Positions 17,587 through 25,895 of a DNA stretch of 47,054 nucleotides are shown piece after piece (position 1 is the first letter of the stretch; each line of letters begins with the position of its first letter). Both the position numbers and the translations under genes were made by a program. Source of the DNA: Acetomicrobium sp. S15 = DSM 107314 (GTDB taxonomy: Bacteria; Synergistota; Synergistia; Synergistales; Thermosynergistaceae); assembly GCF_016125955.1 (NCBI RefSeq), contig NZ_JADEVE010000171.1:1-47054 (forward strand). Reading direction: 5' to 3'. The notes under the pieces are model-generated. The model worked only from the letters and a program-made list of their open reading frames with translations. It searched no databases and was not told the DNA's origin.

Positions 17587-18960
17587 CTAATCGAAAATAG
17601 ACTGAACTATTTGAAATATGATGCGGTATGTGAGACGCTTCAGCTTTTTTATGGCATTAGCTTCGATTTGCCGTATGCGTTCGCGCGTTAAACCAAAGCG
17701 TTGCGCAATTTGCTCCAAAGTTTGCGGCCTATCTCCATCGAGGCCAAAACGCAATTGCAAAACTTCTTTTTCCCTTGGCTGCAACCTTTCTAAAATCTTC
17801 GGAATAACTTCGCGCATTATAGATTGATCAACATACTCGTCTATATCATCATCCAAAAGCACGTTGTCTGCTGCTAAAAACCAACCCGGATACGTTTCTT
17901 CCTCTTTCCATTCAGCTAAAACAGCCTCCAAGGACACAACGGGCTGAGAAAGAATCTGCAGTTCGCACACCTTTTCTTCGGATAAACCCATTTCGCCAGC
18001 GATTTCTGCTGTTGTCGGTTCCCTTCCGTAAACTTTATAGAGGTGGCTTGTAACGCTTCGTAGCTGCTTGATGGCATCTACCACGTGAACTGGCAGTCGA
18101 ATAGTTCGGCCATAGTCGGCAATAGCCCTACTCATCGCTTGTAAAGCCCAAAAGGCAGAGTAGGACATTAACCGTTTTCCCTCCCTCCAGTCAAACCTCT
18201 CAACCGCCTTTATCAGGCCGATGCACCCCTCCTGAAATAGGTCGAGGAATTCCAAACCTTGGCCGATATAATTTGTCGCCTGCCTAAAGACATGAATAAG
18301 ATTTGCTTCGATCAAGCGCGCGGCGGCGTCTTGATCGCCCTCTTCAGCCAAGCGAGATAGCTCCTTCTCTTCAGCGGCTGTCATTTTTTCTATTCGAGCA
18401 ATGTCATGCAGTAATATCTTCACAATGGGATCAGCAAAAATATCTTGGCTTGGATCGCTACACGCCTCGCTATCCTTCTCAAAAACATTCCCAAACACTT
18501 TCGGCAAATCGACCCTCAGAAGATCGACCTCGTTCGAGTCCCAATGCTCTGACGACTGATAGGTCTCTATCGACGAAAGGCCGCGGTATCGAACGAAGGC
18601 CAAAACGTCAACTTCCGCTTCCGGCTCCATATCCTCTAAGTGCCATGCATGCCTTTTACGTCGTCTTCTGGATATTGCTCTCGGCTGTGGCTCAGGTAGA
18701 TTCTTTGAGCGTTTTTCTTCATAAAAATGCTGTTGTCTTCTCTCTAAGACCTCACTTTCGGGCAGGCGATCGACACACTCTATCCCCTCTGCAGTTAGGC
18801 GCTCATAAACTAAGTCGATTAGCTCTAAAGAGAGATCGCATTGGGCATCACTCAAAATATCACTTATGACGTCATAAGTGATATAACCGCCTTGCATCTT
18901 GCCCAAGGTTACGAGATGCTGACAACACCGTTCCAAGATTGCCCCTTTATCCGTTAGCAT
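17587..18960 (-). CDS. RpoD-like sigma-70 factor leading the BREX operon
   Basis: 457 residues from ATG 18960 (TTG 18981 is an alternative; neither has a strong ribosome site). Domain order is that of a primary-type sigma factor: region 1.1-like (about 10-64, with GGYITYDVISDIL and EGIECVD), a basic linker (SRRRRKRH near 98-104), region 1.2 (176-210), regions 2.1-2.4 (212-292), region 3 (293-345) and region 4 (385-445), with the -35 helix LTRERIRQIEANAIKKLKR intact. In region 2.3/2.4 the usual TYATWWIRQAITR is SYSAFWALQAMSR, so the first of two promoter-melting Trp is Phe and the -10-contacting Thr is Ser. It is first in the same-strand run brxP, DUF4007, brxC, pglZ, brxL. It is probably an accessory factor, not the housekeeping one; dedicated control of the operon is inferred. 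Confidence 0.88.
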   Translation of the reverse strand: MLTDKGAILERCCQHLVTLGKMQGGYITYDVISDILSDAQCDLSLELIDLVYERLTAEGIECVDRLPESEVLERRQQHFYEEKRSKNLPEPQPRAISRRRRKRHAWHLEDMEPEAEVDVLAFVRYRGLSSIETYQSSEHWDSNEVDLLRVDLPKVFGNVFEKDSEACSDPSQDIFADPIVKILLHDIARIEKMTAAEEKELSRLAEEGDQDAAARLIEANLIHVFRQATNYIGQGLEFLDLFQEGCIGLIKAVERFDWREGKRLMSYSAFWALQAMSRAIADYGRTIRLPVHVVDAIKQLRSVTSHLYKVYGREPTTAEIAGEMGLSEEKVCELQILSQPVVSLEAVLAEWKEEETYPGWFLAADNVLLDDDIDEYVDQSIMREVIPKILERLQPREKEVLQLRFGLDGDRPQTLEQIAQRFGLTRERIRQIEANAIKKLKRLTYRIIFQIVQSIFD

Positions 18961-19103
18961 GACAAACCCAACTTTCGGCAACTTGATCGCAAATTGCCTC
19001 AGGGTTTACTCCTCGCCACGAAATGCCCCATCCTCAGAACTTTCAACTCTTACTCTCTTAAGGATTACAACCTCTGACTGCTTTCATTTAATCTAAAGGT
19101 TAA

Positions 19104-19131
19104 TTTATACCCCAAGTATCATGGAAGTCAA
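19104..19131 (-). promoter_or_regulatory. Sigma-70-type promoter of the sigma-BREX operon
   Basis: On the minus strand TTGACT (19131-19126), a 16-bp spacer and TATAAA (19109-19104). It lies about 145 bp upstream of the sigma gene's ATG, leaving a leader of roughly 135 nt. The near-consensus boxes suggest that the operon can be started by the housekeeping sigma factor. No other good pair was seen in the 150 bp leader. Confidence 0.6.
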
Positions 19132-19219
19132 TCATCTGAGTCGCCTCACCTAAAATCAAAGTGAAATTACCGCTTACCAAAAGCTTTGCCTTAAACGGCA
19201 TAGATGAAGCAAGCCATCG

Positions 19220-19606
19220 ATGCATAAGGACAAGAGAACTTACGCGGGAACAGCGGCCGCTGAGGCTGCAAATAACGCCATGTGTCCCGGCGCTGTCGTA
19301 CCCATGCTCCTTTTTGGCATATCAGGCGATGCGGTTACCGCTGTGACGTTGGGCGTTTTCATGATCCATGGTCTGATTCCCGGCCCACAACTACTTGTAG
19401 ATCAGGCTGACGTGGTGAGAGCAATGTTGTTCGCTCTGCTCGCCTCATCGCTGCTGATCTACGACACCTTGCTATTATTTGGCAGACATTACGTGAAAAT
19501 ATGCAGCGTCAGGAAAGAGGTGCTTTACCTGTTTGTCGCGATGATTTCGATCATAGAGTTTTACTGTGCCGCCTACTCCCCCTTTCAGGTCCTTTTAGCG
19601 ATTTAA
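19220..19606 (+). pseudogene. TctA fragment (tripartite tricarboxylate transporter)
   Basis: The frame contains the TctA hallmark AAAEAANNAM, then FGISGDAVTAVTLGVFMIHG and PGPQLLVDQADVV, followed by two hydrophobic segments. A complete TctA has about 500 residues and 10-12 membrane segments; here roughly the first 300 residues are missing, and the reading frame stops after PFQVLLAI without the normal C-terminal helices. Upstream sequence in the same frame does not continue the family. It is a dead remnant of a citrate/dicarboxylate-type importer. Confidence 0.8.
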
Positions 19607-19610
19607 GGAA

Positions 19611-19871
19611 TTGGGATACGATTGCGTGTGGGGGAGCATGAGGGTGGTTGCGGTGCCAAAGGGAGTAGCTGACTCAATAAAGGCCAAGCTTGAAGAAGCA
19701 TGCTATGAAGCGGCCCACGACCAGGATTGGAAGGATTGGCTTGCAACAGCCGGTGGTGGTGGGTGGACTTGGCGAGGATCGAAGGATACAAAACTCTACT
19801 TGGAGAAGGTTAAAGGAGAAGCTTTCGCGTTGATGAATGCGCTGGTAGCACAGGACGTCTTGAAGAAGTAA
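19611..19871 (+). pseudogene. TctC (Bug-type binding protein) C-terminal fragment
   Basis: About 86 residues matching the last third of TctC/Bug periplasmic binding proteins: GYDCVWGSMRVVAVPKGV, then KAKLEEACYEAA, and a final helix ending LVAQDVLKK. Full proteins have about 320 residues and a signal peptide, both absent. It lies 4 bp after the TctA fragment, although intact operons usually run tctC-tctB-tctA, so the join reflects deletion plus rearrangement. Confidence 0.75.
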
Positions 19872-20080
19872 ACATCACAGCCTTTCGGATTGCTTCCGAG
19901 GATAATCTTTGTCATCACACTATAGAGCCAAGAGGCTGAACAAAAGATTTGCGTGCAACTCAATCCGCTCATTAGATAATCCGGGCTCGAATTAGGCGTT
20001 ATGACAAGCGGAATCGAGATAGGGCATACCTATACATAGAACGATGTATATTTCGGTAGTCATGCGGTGATAAGGCAGAA

Positions 20081-20127
20081 GCGCTCGCTAACCCCATGGA
20101 TGATTGCAGTTTGGGGTTAGCGAGCGC
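20081..20127 (-). terminator. Long perfect inverted repeat, probable terminator after the M20 gene
   Basis: A 16-bp perfect arm (GCGCTCGCTAACCCCA) and its complement are separated by 15 nt. It lies 70 bp downstream of the M20 amidohydrolase stop. On the minus strand it is followed by TTCTGCCTTATC, without a clear T-run, so termination is inferred from position and stem strength. The rest of 19872-20196 holds no gene that could be supported. Confidence 0.5.
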
Positions 20128-20196
20128 AGGCCTCTTTCCTCTGCCCTTAAACTCCGTGAAAGGACAGCACTGACAGGCCTATATTCCTCACGCTTT

Positions 20197-21393
20197 TTAA
20201 CTTTCCAAATAATCTATCGCCGCAGCACAAAACAGACTTACCCCAAGCTGAAGGATATCTTCATCAATATCGAAGCGCGAGTTGTGGTGAGGATATATTT
20301 GACCTTTGTTGGGATTACAGCTGGAGAGAAAGAAGTAAGTGCCTTTGACCTCGTTTAAGAAATAGGCCATATCCTCGCCACCCATAGTAGGCTCGGGTAT
20401 CTCCTTCACGTTTTCTTCTCCCACAACCCTTTTTGCCACTCTGGCAAAGCGCTCGGTGAATTCAGCGTCATTTACAAGAGGCGGATAGCCATAAGTATAG
20501 GCATATTCAAGTTCACCCCTCATGCCTTGCACAATCCCGTTGAGGATCCCGTGAATTCTTTTGTCAAGGAATTCACGGAGTTCCTGTTTCAGGGCGCGCA
20601 CTGTGCCGCAGAAACGCACATCGCTTGAGATTATGTTATAGGCCGTTCCACCCTCGATTTTGCCTATGGTGACAACCGCAGGTTCTACAGGGCTTAACTC
20701 TCGACTGATGATAGACTGAAGCGTAGAGATCGCACAAGAGGCAATGACAATGGCGTCGACAGCCTGATGAGGCATGGCGCCATGTCCCCCCTTGCCTTTT
20801 ATCGTTACGTCAATCCGGTCCAGGCAAGCCATCATAGGGCCATGACTGACATAAACCTCCCCCGGCTTATCAGATTTCCAGATACAACCTGTATGAAGGC
20901 CCACTATGGCGTCAACTTTGGGATTTTCGAGCGCTCCGTCATCGATCATAGGCTTGGCTCCGCCTGGACCTTCTTCCGCAGGCTGGAACAAAAACTTGAC
21001 GTTTCCAGCAAGCTCTTCTCTGTGCCGAGAAAGCAGCTTGGCTGCACCAAGTGCCATAGCCATGTGGGCATCGTGTCCACAGGCGTGCATACGTCCTTCA
21101 ATCTTTGAGGAAAATGGAAGACCGGTTTCCTCGTTTATTGGCAAGGCGTCCATGTCGGCCCTTATGGCTATGGTTTTGCCCGGTTTTTTACCTCTAAGAA
21201 GAGCCACGACGCCGTGGCCACCTACGCCTGTTCTGACCTCCAGACCAAATTCACGCAATAGTTCTGCAACAAAGGCTGCAGTCTTGGGAACATCAAGCCC
21301 CACCTCAGGATACTGGTGGAGGTGTCTTCGCCAGGCAACGAGCTCTTCTTGTAGTTTACGAGCCTCTTCTTTTATCTCCTCTATGGACGGCAT
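20197..21393 (-). CDS. M20-family amidohydrolase/carboxypeptidase
   Basis: 398 residues; M20D-type amidohydrolases of the hippurate hydrolase/N-acyl-amino-acid hydrolase/aminobenzoyl-glutamate class. Metal and catalytic residues seen: IRADMDALP (about 77-85), HACGHDAH with Cys105 and His107, QPAEEGPGG with the catalytic Glu pair (140-141), a His in GLHTG, and the C-terminal MGGEDMAYF and HHNSRFD motifs. The dimerisation domain carries KGKGGHGAMPH. ATG 21393 has GGGAGG 7 nt upstream; the longer frame to 21429 would overlap the upstream gene. It is last in a run with two membrane proteins, so its substrate is probably what they import. Confidence 0.88.
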   Translation of the reverse strand: MPSIEEIKEEARKLQEELVAWRRHLHQYPEVGLDVPKTAAFVAELLREFGLEVRTGVGGHGVVALLRGKKPGKTIAIRADMDALPINEETGLPFSSKIEGRMHACGHDAHMAMALGAAKLLSRHREELAGNVKFLFQPAEEGPGGAKPMIDDGALENPKVDAIVGLHTGCIWKSDKPGEVYVSHGPMMACLDRIDVTIKGKGGHGAMPHQAVDAIVIASCAISTLQSIISRELSPVEPAVVTIGKIEGGTAYNIISSDVRFCGTVRALKQELREFLDKRIHGILNGIVQGMRGELEYAYTYGYPPLVNDAEFTERFARVAKRVVGEENVKEIPEPTMGGEDMAYFLNEVKGTYFFLSSCNPNKGQIYPHHNSRFDIDEDILQLGVSLFCAAAIDYLES

Positions 21394-21409
21394 GAAAGAC
21401 CCTCCCTTT

Positions 21410-22075
21410 TTAGAGTTTCTTACTGACATATAACCACCGGCTTATACCGATGGTGCCGAATACTGAAATCGCAATAGCCGACCAGGCTGGAAATTTCAAA
21501 AGCCCTATTACGATGAGAGGTATCGGAAGTGCAATAATAGCAACCTTGGGATACCGTAACGAAAACTGCCCATAGACGGCCCCAAAGATCGCCGCGGCTG
21601 CGTAGTTCTTCAAGGCATCGGCCACCGCCTGGGGAAATAGACGGAGGAGAGCAAATCCAGCAATGGCTCCCACAGTGAGGAAGATGACGTTAATGATGAT
21701 AGAGCCGGCGATTCCCAGCGTAGAAATAATCTCCGCTTCAGGCGTGGCGGGCTCTACGCCTACGACCTCTTGGGCCATGGCCGAGCATGGAAGCCGTAGG
21801 TTAGAAATGTTGCCAGCCAAGAATGACATGTATGTCCCAGAGAGTCCTAAGATGGGATAGTATGAGATGGGCTCAACTATGTAGAAGGCTCCAAAGATGG
21901 TGGCGATCATACCCCAAGCCTTGAGCGCAAGAGGCAGTGGTGGAAAGACTCCATATTTAAAGTAAAGATAGAGGCTCGGCGGGAAGCTAAAGACCACTGC
22001 TACTATAAGTGTAATAGTCCCCAACTTCACTATGGGCTCGTCCCAGATCTTGGCAAACTCTTCCCTCGTGATCAT
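21410..22075 (-). CDS. Integral membrane partner of the DUF5058 protein
   Basis: 221 residues with about six hydrophobic segments, for example GTITLIVAVVFSFPPSLYLY, IISTLGIAGSIIINVIFLTV and VAIIALPIPLIVIGLL. No named family was recognised. It starts 16 nt after the DUF5058 gene with a good GGAGGG ribosome site and ends 16 nt before the M20 gene, so the three are almost certainly co-transcribed. A paired role with DUF5058 in uptake of a peptide-like or acyl-amino-acid substrate is inferred from context alone. Confidence 0.8.
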   Translation of the reverse strand: MITREEFAKIWDEPIVKLGTITLIVAVVFSFPPSLYLYFKYGVFPPLPLALKAWGMIATIFGAFYIVEPISYYPILGLSGTYMSFLAGNISNLRLPCSAMAQEVVGVEPATPEAEIISTLGIAGSIIINVIFLTVGAIAGFALLRLFPQAVADALKNYAAAAIFGAVYGQFSLRYPKVAIIALPIPLIVIGLLKFPAWSAIAISVFGTIGISRWLYVSKKL

Positions 22076-22091
22076 CCGTCGCTCCCTCCTC

Positions 22092-22787
22092 TCACATCAT
22101 AGCTGCTGCTACAATGCCGATTATCATAGCGATCCCCAAACAATACTCCCTGAGCCAGACGGCCCGTTTGGCTATGTTTAGAAAGACGACCATGGAGACT
22201 CCACCTGTCACGGCAGCCACAAGGCGAGGGCCTCCAGCCAATATGCTGCCTGAATTTAGATATGCAAAACACCCAAGCATGGCCGCCCCTGAGATTACGG
22301 CAAGCCAAGCCGGGTCACCGCCGCCCATTTTTTCCCTCATGCCTTCCAAGTACTTGCCGATTATGGCGACTAACAGCAGCCATCCCACGCCATTTATCGC
22401 CATAGTCCACCACGATGTGGCAAGAGCCATCATGTCATATTTTGGGGAGCCGAATTCAACCCCATAGGCCTGAGCTCCCACAGTAGCGGCCGTAAGCTCC
22501 GTCGGCGCTGCTCCAATGACAGAGAGCCTGAGCCACGTAATGGGAGCCCCGATGACGGCCATCATGCCCATCATGACAATGAATATGGCAAGACATGGAC
22601 CAATGGCCGTTATCGCACCTGCTCTGAAGCCTCTCCAGCACTTCTCTCTTGGAAATCCAATTTTGTCAGCAGCCCTGAAGGCAAGCCTGCAATAGAGCAA
22701 AGCCTGCACGACGACGATGACGACCATCGGTATGGCCATCAGCCACACGCCCCGTTCATTCGCCACGCGAATGATTTGCTCTGACAT
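22092..22787 (-). CDS. DUF5058 family membrane protein
   Basis: 231 residues from ATG 22787 (AGGAGG 8 nt upstream; the longer frame to 22814 reads through the ribosome site). About six membrane segments. Family hallmarks are IGAAPTELTAATVGAQAYGV, ALATSWWTMAINGVGWLL and SGAAMLGCFAYLNSGSI. DUF5058 has no assigned function, but its genes are regularly found beside M20 amidohydrolases or peptidases, as here. Together with the next gene it may be a two-subunit transporter. First gene of the three-gene unit; the M42 peptidase gene lies 174 bp upstream on the same strand. Confidence 0.82.
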   Translation of the reverse strand: MSEQIIRVANERGVWLMAIPMVVIVVVQALLYCRLAFRAADKIGFPREKCWRGFRAGAITAIGPCLAIFIVMMGMMAVIGAPITWLRLSVIGAAPTELTAATVGAQAYGVEFGSPKYDMMALATSWWTMAINGVGWLLLVAIIGKYLEGMREKMGGGDPAWLAVISGAAMLGCFAYLNSGSILAGGPRLVAAVTGGVSMVVFLNIAKRAVWLREYCLGIAMIIGIVAAAMM

Positions 22788-22960
22788 TTTTCGCTCCTCC
22801 TCTCGTCTCGTCACAAAATTATCCAGTCCTTATCCCTTACCCTCAATTCTCGTTGCTTACTCTATCTTATGTTCACCTCCTCATCTATAAAATTCTGAAC
22901 AGCAATGCTGACAAATCCTCCCTTAATTTTCGTCACGCATTTTACGCTTCTCGCTGCAGT

Positions 22961-24049
22961 TTAGAGAAAAGAAATATCATAGGCACCGTTAGACTTCGCA
23001 ATGCTCTCGACGAGAGTAAAAAGCTTCACGGCATCATTTATATCCAAAAGCTCCACCGGAGAATGAGAGTATCTGCGAGGGACGGTAAGGACTCCGACGG
23101 GAATACCCATTGCGGCCATCGATATGTTTGTCGCATCGGTCGTATAAAATTCTCCGCTCAGTGTGACGTACTGTACGTTTACGCCTGTTTTTTGGGCATG
23201 CTCATCGATGATGTCCCTCACCTTAGGATGCACCACGTTCGATATAAAAGCCGACGTCACACCATCGATAAGAGGGCACACCGGACCCTTGCCCAATCGC
23301 ACGGGAAGCTCCGACTCAGGGTTGACATCTGGAGTGTCTCCGCAAGGCATTGTATCCAGAACAATCGCCCAATCAGGTTGAACGCTATTGCTGACCATCC
23401 ACGCTCCCCGAAGCCCAATCTCTTCCTGAACGCTGACGACACCGTACAGGGTTCCGTTGAAGTCATCTTTAGTTATGTCTGCAAATAACTCTGCCAATAT
23501 AGCGCAGCCAATTCTATTATCGACAGACTTCGTCGAAATGAGATCTTTGTTGTACATTTCCATAAAATCACTCTGGAAAACGATACGGTCCCCGACCTTG
23601 ATGCCCATAGACTCAACTTCACTCTTGGAATAAGCTCCCACGTCTATGTAGCATTCCCGGATCGGTTTGGCTCTCCCCTTTTCCTCTTCCTTTTGTAAGT
23701 GTCCAGCCTTGATCCCAATGATCCCTGGAATGTGACCTCCTACCATCACTTTTCTACCTGGAAGCAAAATGTCGCTCACTTCGCCAACTCTGTCAAAACT
23801 AATAAACCCATCCCCATGGATGCTTTTAACGACCATGCCAATTTCGTCGGAATGCGCCGATATCATGAGCTTTGGACCTTCATGCTTGCCTTTCTTTGTC
23901 GCAATAAGGTTCCCCCAGCTATCCACCTCAACCGAATCGGCATAAGGCGAAAATGCGTCTTTCAGATAGGCCACAACCACCTGCTCTGCGCCGGAAACCC
24001 CTGCCAACGCTGTCAATTCACGAAGGCGTTTTTTCAGCCTTTCTTTCAT
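22961..24049 (-). CDS. M42-family metallo-aminopeptidase
   Basis: 362 residues, typical for M42 (glutamyl/deblocking aminopeptidase, TET-like) enzymes that trim N-terminal residues from cytoplasmic peptides as large ring or tetrahedral assemblies. Two-metal site residues: His66 and Asp68 (SAHSDEIG), Asp in KSVDNRIGCA, the Glu pair in VQEEIGLRGA, Asp in VLDTMP and a His in the C-terminal SHSPVE. The regulatory/dimer domain lies between about 75 and 170. GGGGGTGAT precedes the ATG. It probably works downstream of peptide import in an amino-acid-fermenting cell. Specificity is not readable. Confidence 0.88.
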   Translation of the reverse strand: MKERLKKRLRELTALAGVSGAEQVVVAYLKDAFSPYADSVEVDSWGNLIATKKGKHEGPKLMISAHSDEIGMVVKSIHGDGFISFDRVGEVSDILLPGRKVMVGGHIPGIIGIKAGHLQKEEEKGRAKPIRECYIDVGAYSKSEVESMGIKVGDRIVFQSDFMEMYNKDLISTKSVDNRIGCAILAELFADITKDDFNGTLYGVVSVQEEIGLRGAWMVSNSVQPDWAIVLDTMPCGDTPDVNPESELPVRLGKGPVCPLIDGVTSAFISNVVHPKVRDIIDEHAQKTGVNVQYVTLSGEFYTTDATNISMAAMGIPVGVLTVPRRYSHSPVELLDINDAVKLFTLVESIAKSNGAYDISFL

Positions 24050-24361
24050 ATGAGATCACCCCCTCTCTTAGAAGTTATAAATCACATCAAAGCAATATCC
24101 TTTCTTTGGCAATATGCTTTAATCGACGGAGCGTAAAGGTCCAATTCTGTGCGCTATAATGAACCTTTGCCCTGTCATCTGATTGCGCCATGTACCATTA
24201 TGTGACAATGTGCCCGAGTGGGATGAGAGGTTGGGAAAGCTTCAGTACCCTACAAACAAAAACTAAGCGGCCGCTTTATTAAGAAAACAAAGTAGCTGCA
24301 CATGGGCTAAAACCGCTTTCTTGCCTAAAAATTACGGTTGATTGCTTGTGTCTGATATCTC

Positions 24362-24393
24362 ATCAGGCAACGAAGAAAACTCCGTTGCCTGAT
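24362..24393 (-). terminator. Hairpin after the M29-like peptidase gene
   Basis: 11-bp perfect stem (ATCAGGCAACG and its complement) with a 10-nt loop, 28 nt after the stop codon. There is no T-run on the minus strand, so it may be a terminator or a transcript-end stabiliser. The rest of 24050-24420 shows no supported gene. Confidence 0.5.
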
Positions 24394-24420
24394 TTCCCTT
24401 GTTCTATATATGCCAAGCCT

Positions 24421-25395
24421 TCAGACGAGGATGTTTTTGCCATCGACGATGAGCTTTCCGTCCACTTCGATCTTGGGATCCCAGAACAATAGATCGTAAT
24501 GACAAGGGGCCTTTACGTTGCCGCCCAGCGTGATGCTCGTGCCTATGCCGATGTGGGCAGTTCCGAGGACGCCTTCATCTTCGAGCATGACGCCCATGAG
24601 CTTGCATTTGGGATTTAACCCCACGCCGAGCTCAGCTATGTTGAAGCTGTTTTTGTCGTTATGGCTTTCGAGATCCCTCCGTAAGACCTCAGCCTGTCTG
24701 CCGCCCTCGATCTTCGCGATAAAGCCGTTTTCGACGTCGATGTAGATCGGCTCATCGATGACGCCTATTCCAAGATACGGTACGCTCGCATCGACGACGA
24801 CCCTGCCGTTTGTTGTGCCCTCCAAAGGAGAGACGTTCGCTTCTACATTCGGGACAGGAGAAAACTCACCAGGTTCAACGATGCAATAGAGGGCGTTACC
24901 GCGCCTTCCATGGATATCCATGGTCAAATCAGTCCCTTTGGGAGAAGTGACACGGACCTCGTTGCCAGCGCTGAATGCCGCGGCGATCTTTTGGCAGAGG
25001 GGCTTCAATTCGCGAAAATCAGCCTCAAGGCCCCCACTGATCAACATCTCCTCCGTGAATTCTGTGAGGGCGACTATCCTGGCGCCGTTAGCTGCGGCGT
25101 TTTTAACGGCATAGGTATGAGTGACCGAATAGCTCACAGGCAAAAGGACTACATCGGCGTTCTTCATCGCTTCAGCCACAGGTTTAGGAGGTTCCTGCCC
25201 AGATCTCTCGCGAGGTGTCATGACGATCATGCTGACCTCTGCGCCTCGCTCGACGGCTGCTGCAGCTAAAACGCTGCCCAGCTTTTCCTTATACATATCT
25301 GTGAGGATGACGACTTGCTCTCCGGGTTTAAGAGCCACACAAATGTCTAAAATGGTTCTTGCGCCCTTGAACATCAAGGCTTCTTTCATGTCCAC
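24421..25395 (-). CDS. M29-like aminopeptidase / NicX-like protein
   Basis: 324 residues, related to the thermophilic aminopeptidase (M29, AmpS/leucyl aminopeptidase) group, which also contains 2,5-dihydroxypyridine dioxygenase-like proteins. Features seen: an N-terminal Rossmann-like region (LKPGEQVVILTDMYKE), VTSPKGTDLTMDIHGR, the VEANVSPLEGTTNGRVVVDA segment, ELGVGLNP and GTAHIGIGTS near the C terminus; such Glu/His residues bind metal in relatives. It is about 80 residues shorter than classical M29 enzymes, as is common in this subgroup. Start GTG 25395 (AGAGG 10 nt upstream) or ATG 25389. It stands alone between two stretches without genes. Aminopeptidase function is likely but not certain. 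Confidence 0.75.
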   Translation of the reverse strand: MDMKEALMFKGARTILDICVALKPGEQVVILTDMYKEKLGSVLAAAAVERGAEVSMIVMTPRERSGQEPPKPVAEAMKNADVVLLPVSYSVTHTYAVKNAAANGARIVALTEFTEEMLISGGLEADFRELKPLCQKIAAAFSAGNEVRVTSPKGTDLTMDIHGRRGNALYCIVEPGEFSPVPNVEANVSPLEGTTNGRVVVDASVPYLGIGVIDEPIYIDVENGFIAKIEGGRQAEVLRRDLESHNDKNSFNIAELGVGLNPKCKLMGVMLEDEGVLGTAHIGIGTSITLGGNVKAPCHYDLLFWDPKIEVDGKLIVDGKNILV

Positions 25396-25895
25396 TTTGG
25401 ATCGCCCTCTCTTTTGTGGTTCATTTACAACCGATGCCTTCTTGGTTTCCCCATTATTTTACAGAAGATTTGCTTTGCAAATCGCTCCGCATCCTCAAGA
25501 ATGGCCCGCCTTTCTCTGTGGTTTTAATTTTCATCGATAGTTTATCGTAAGGTTTGATTTATTTCATGCCCTAAGGTAAGGGTGAACTGTTGATAAATTT
25601 GCTTAACTGACTATTATAAACGTTGCGAGATGCAAGGTCTCAGCAGCATGAGGATTAAAATCTAAAAAGACAGGGGCAAGGATATGCCTTACCCGGAAAG
25701 GGTTGGTTCGCAGAAGGCAAAGCCTCTCAAGGTGACTTGGCGTGTGGCCGCCATGGAAGCGCTTAAAGCAGATCCTAATGATCCTGCGTCCAGACATACT
25801 TCTATAAAAATTTTAGCTCCAAGACCATACGTCTTCTTATATAACGTGTAAGAGTGGTTATTTAGCAAGTAAAATAATAAAAGGGGGTATGGTAG
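25396..25895. other. 500-bp stretch with one doubtful small ORF
   Basis: Mostly AT-rich and apparently noncoding. A plus-strand ORF of 55 codons at 25684-25851 has AAGGA just upstream and a protein-like composition (it includes TWRVAAMEALKADPNDPASR). It could be a real small protein or a remnant; no family was recognised. No promoter pair was convincing. Confidence 0.3.

Noticed and set aside
19161-19346. 61-codon frame upstream of the TctA fragment
   Set aside because: It overlaps the TctA frame out of phase and has no family features.
25670-25760. Cyclic-di-GMP (GEMM-like) riboswitch
   Set aside because: Fragments such as GGCAAAGCCTC resemble the motif, but the full set of conserved blocks and pairings is missing.
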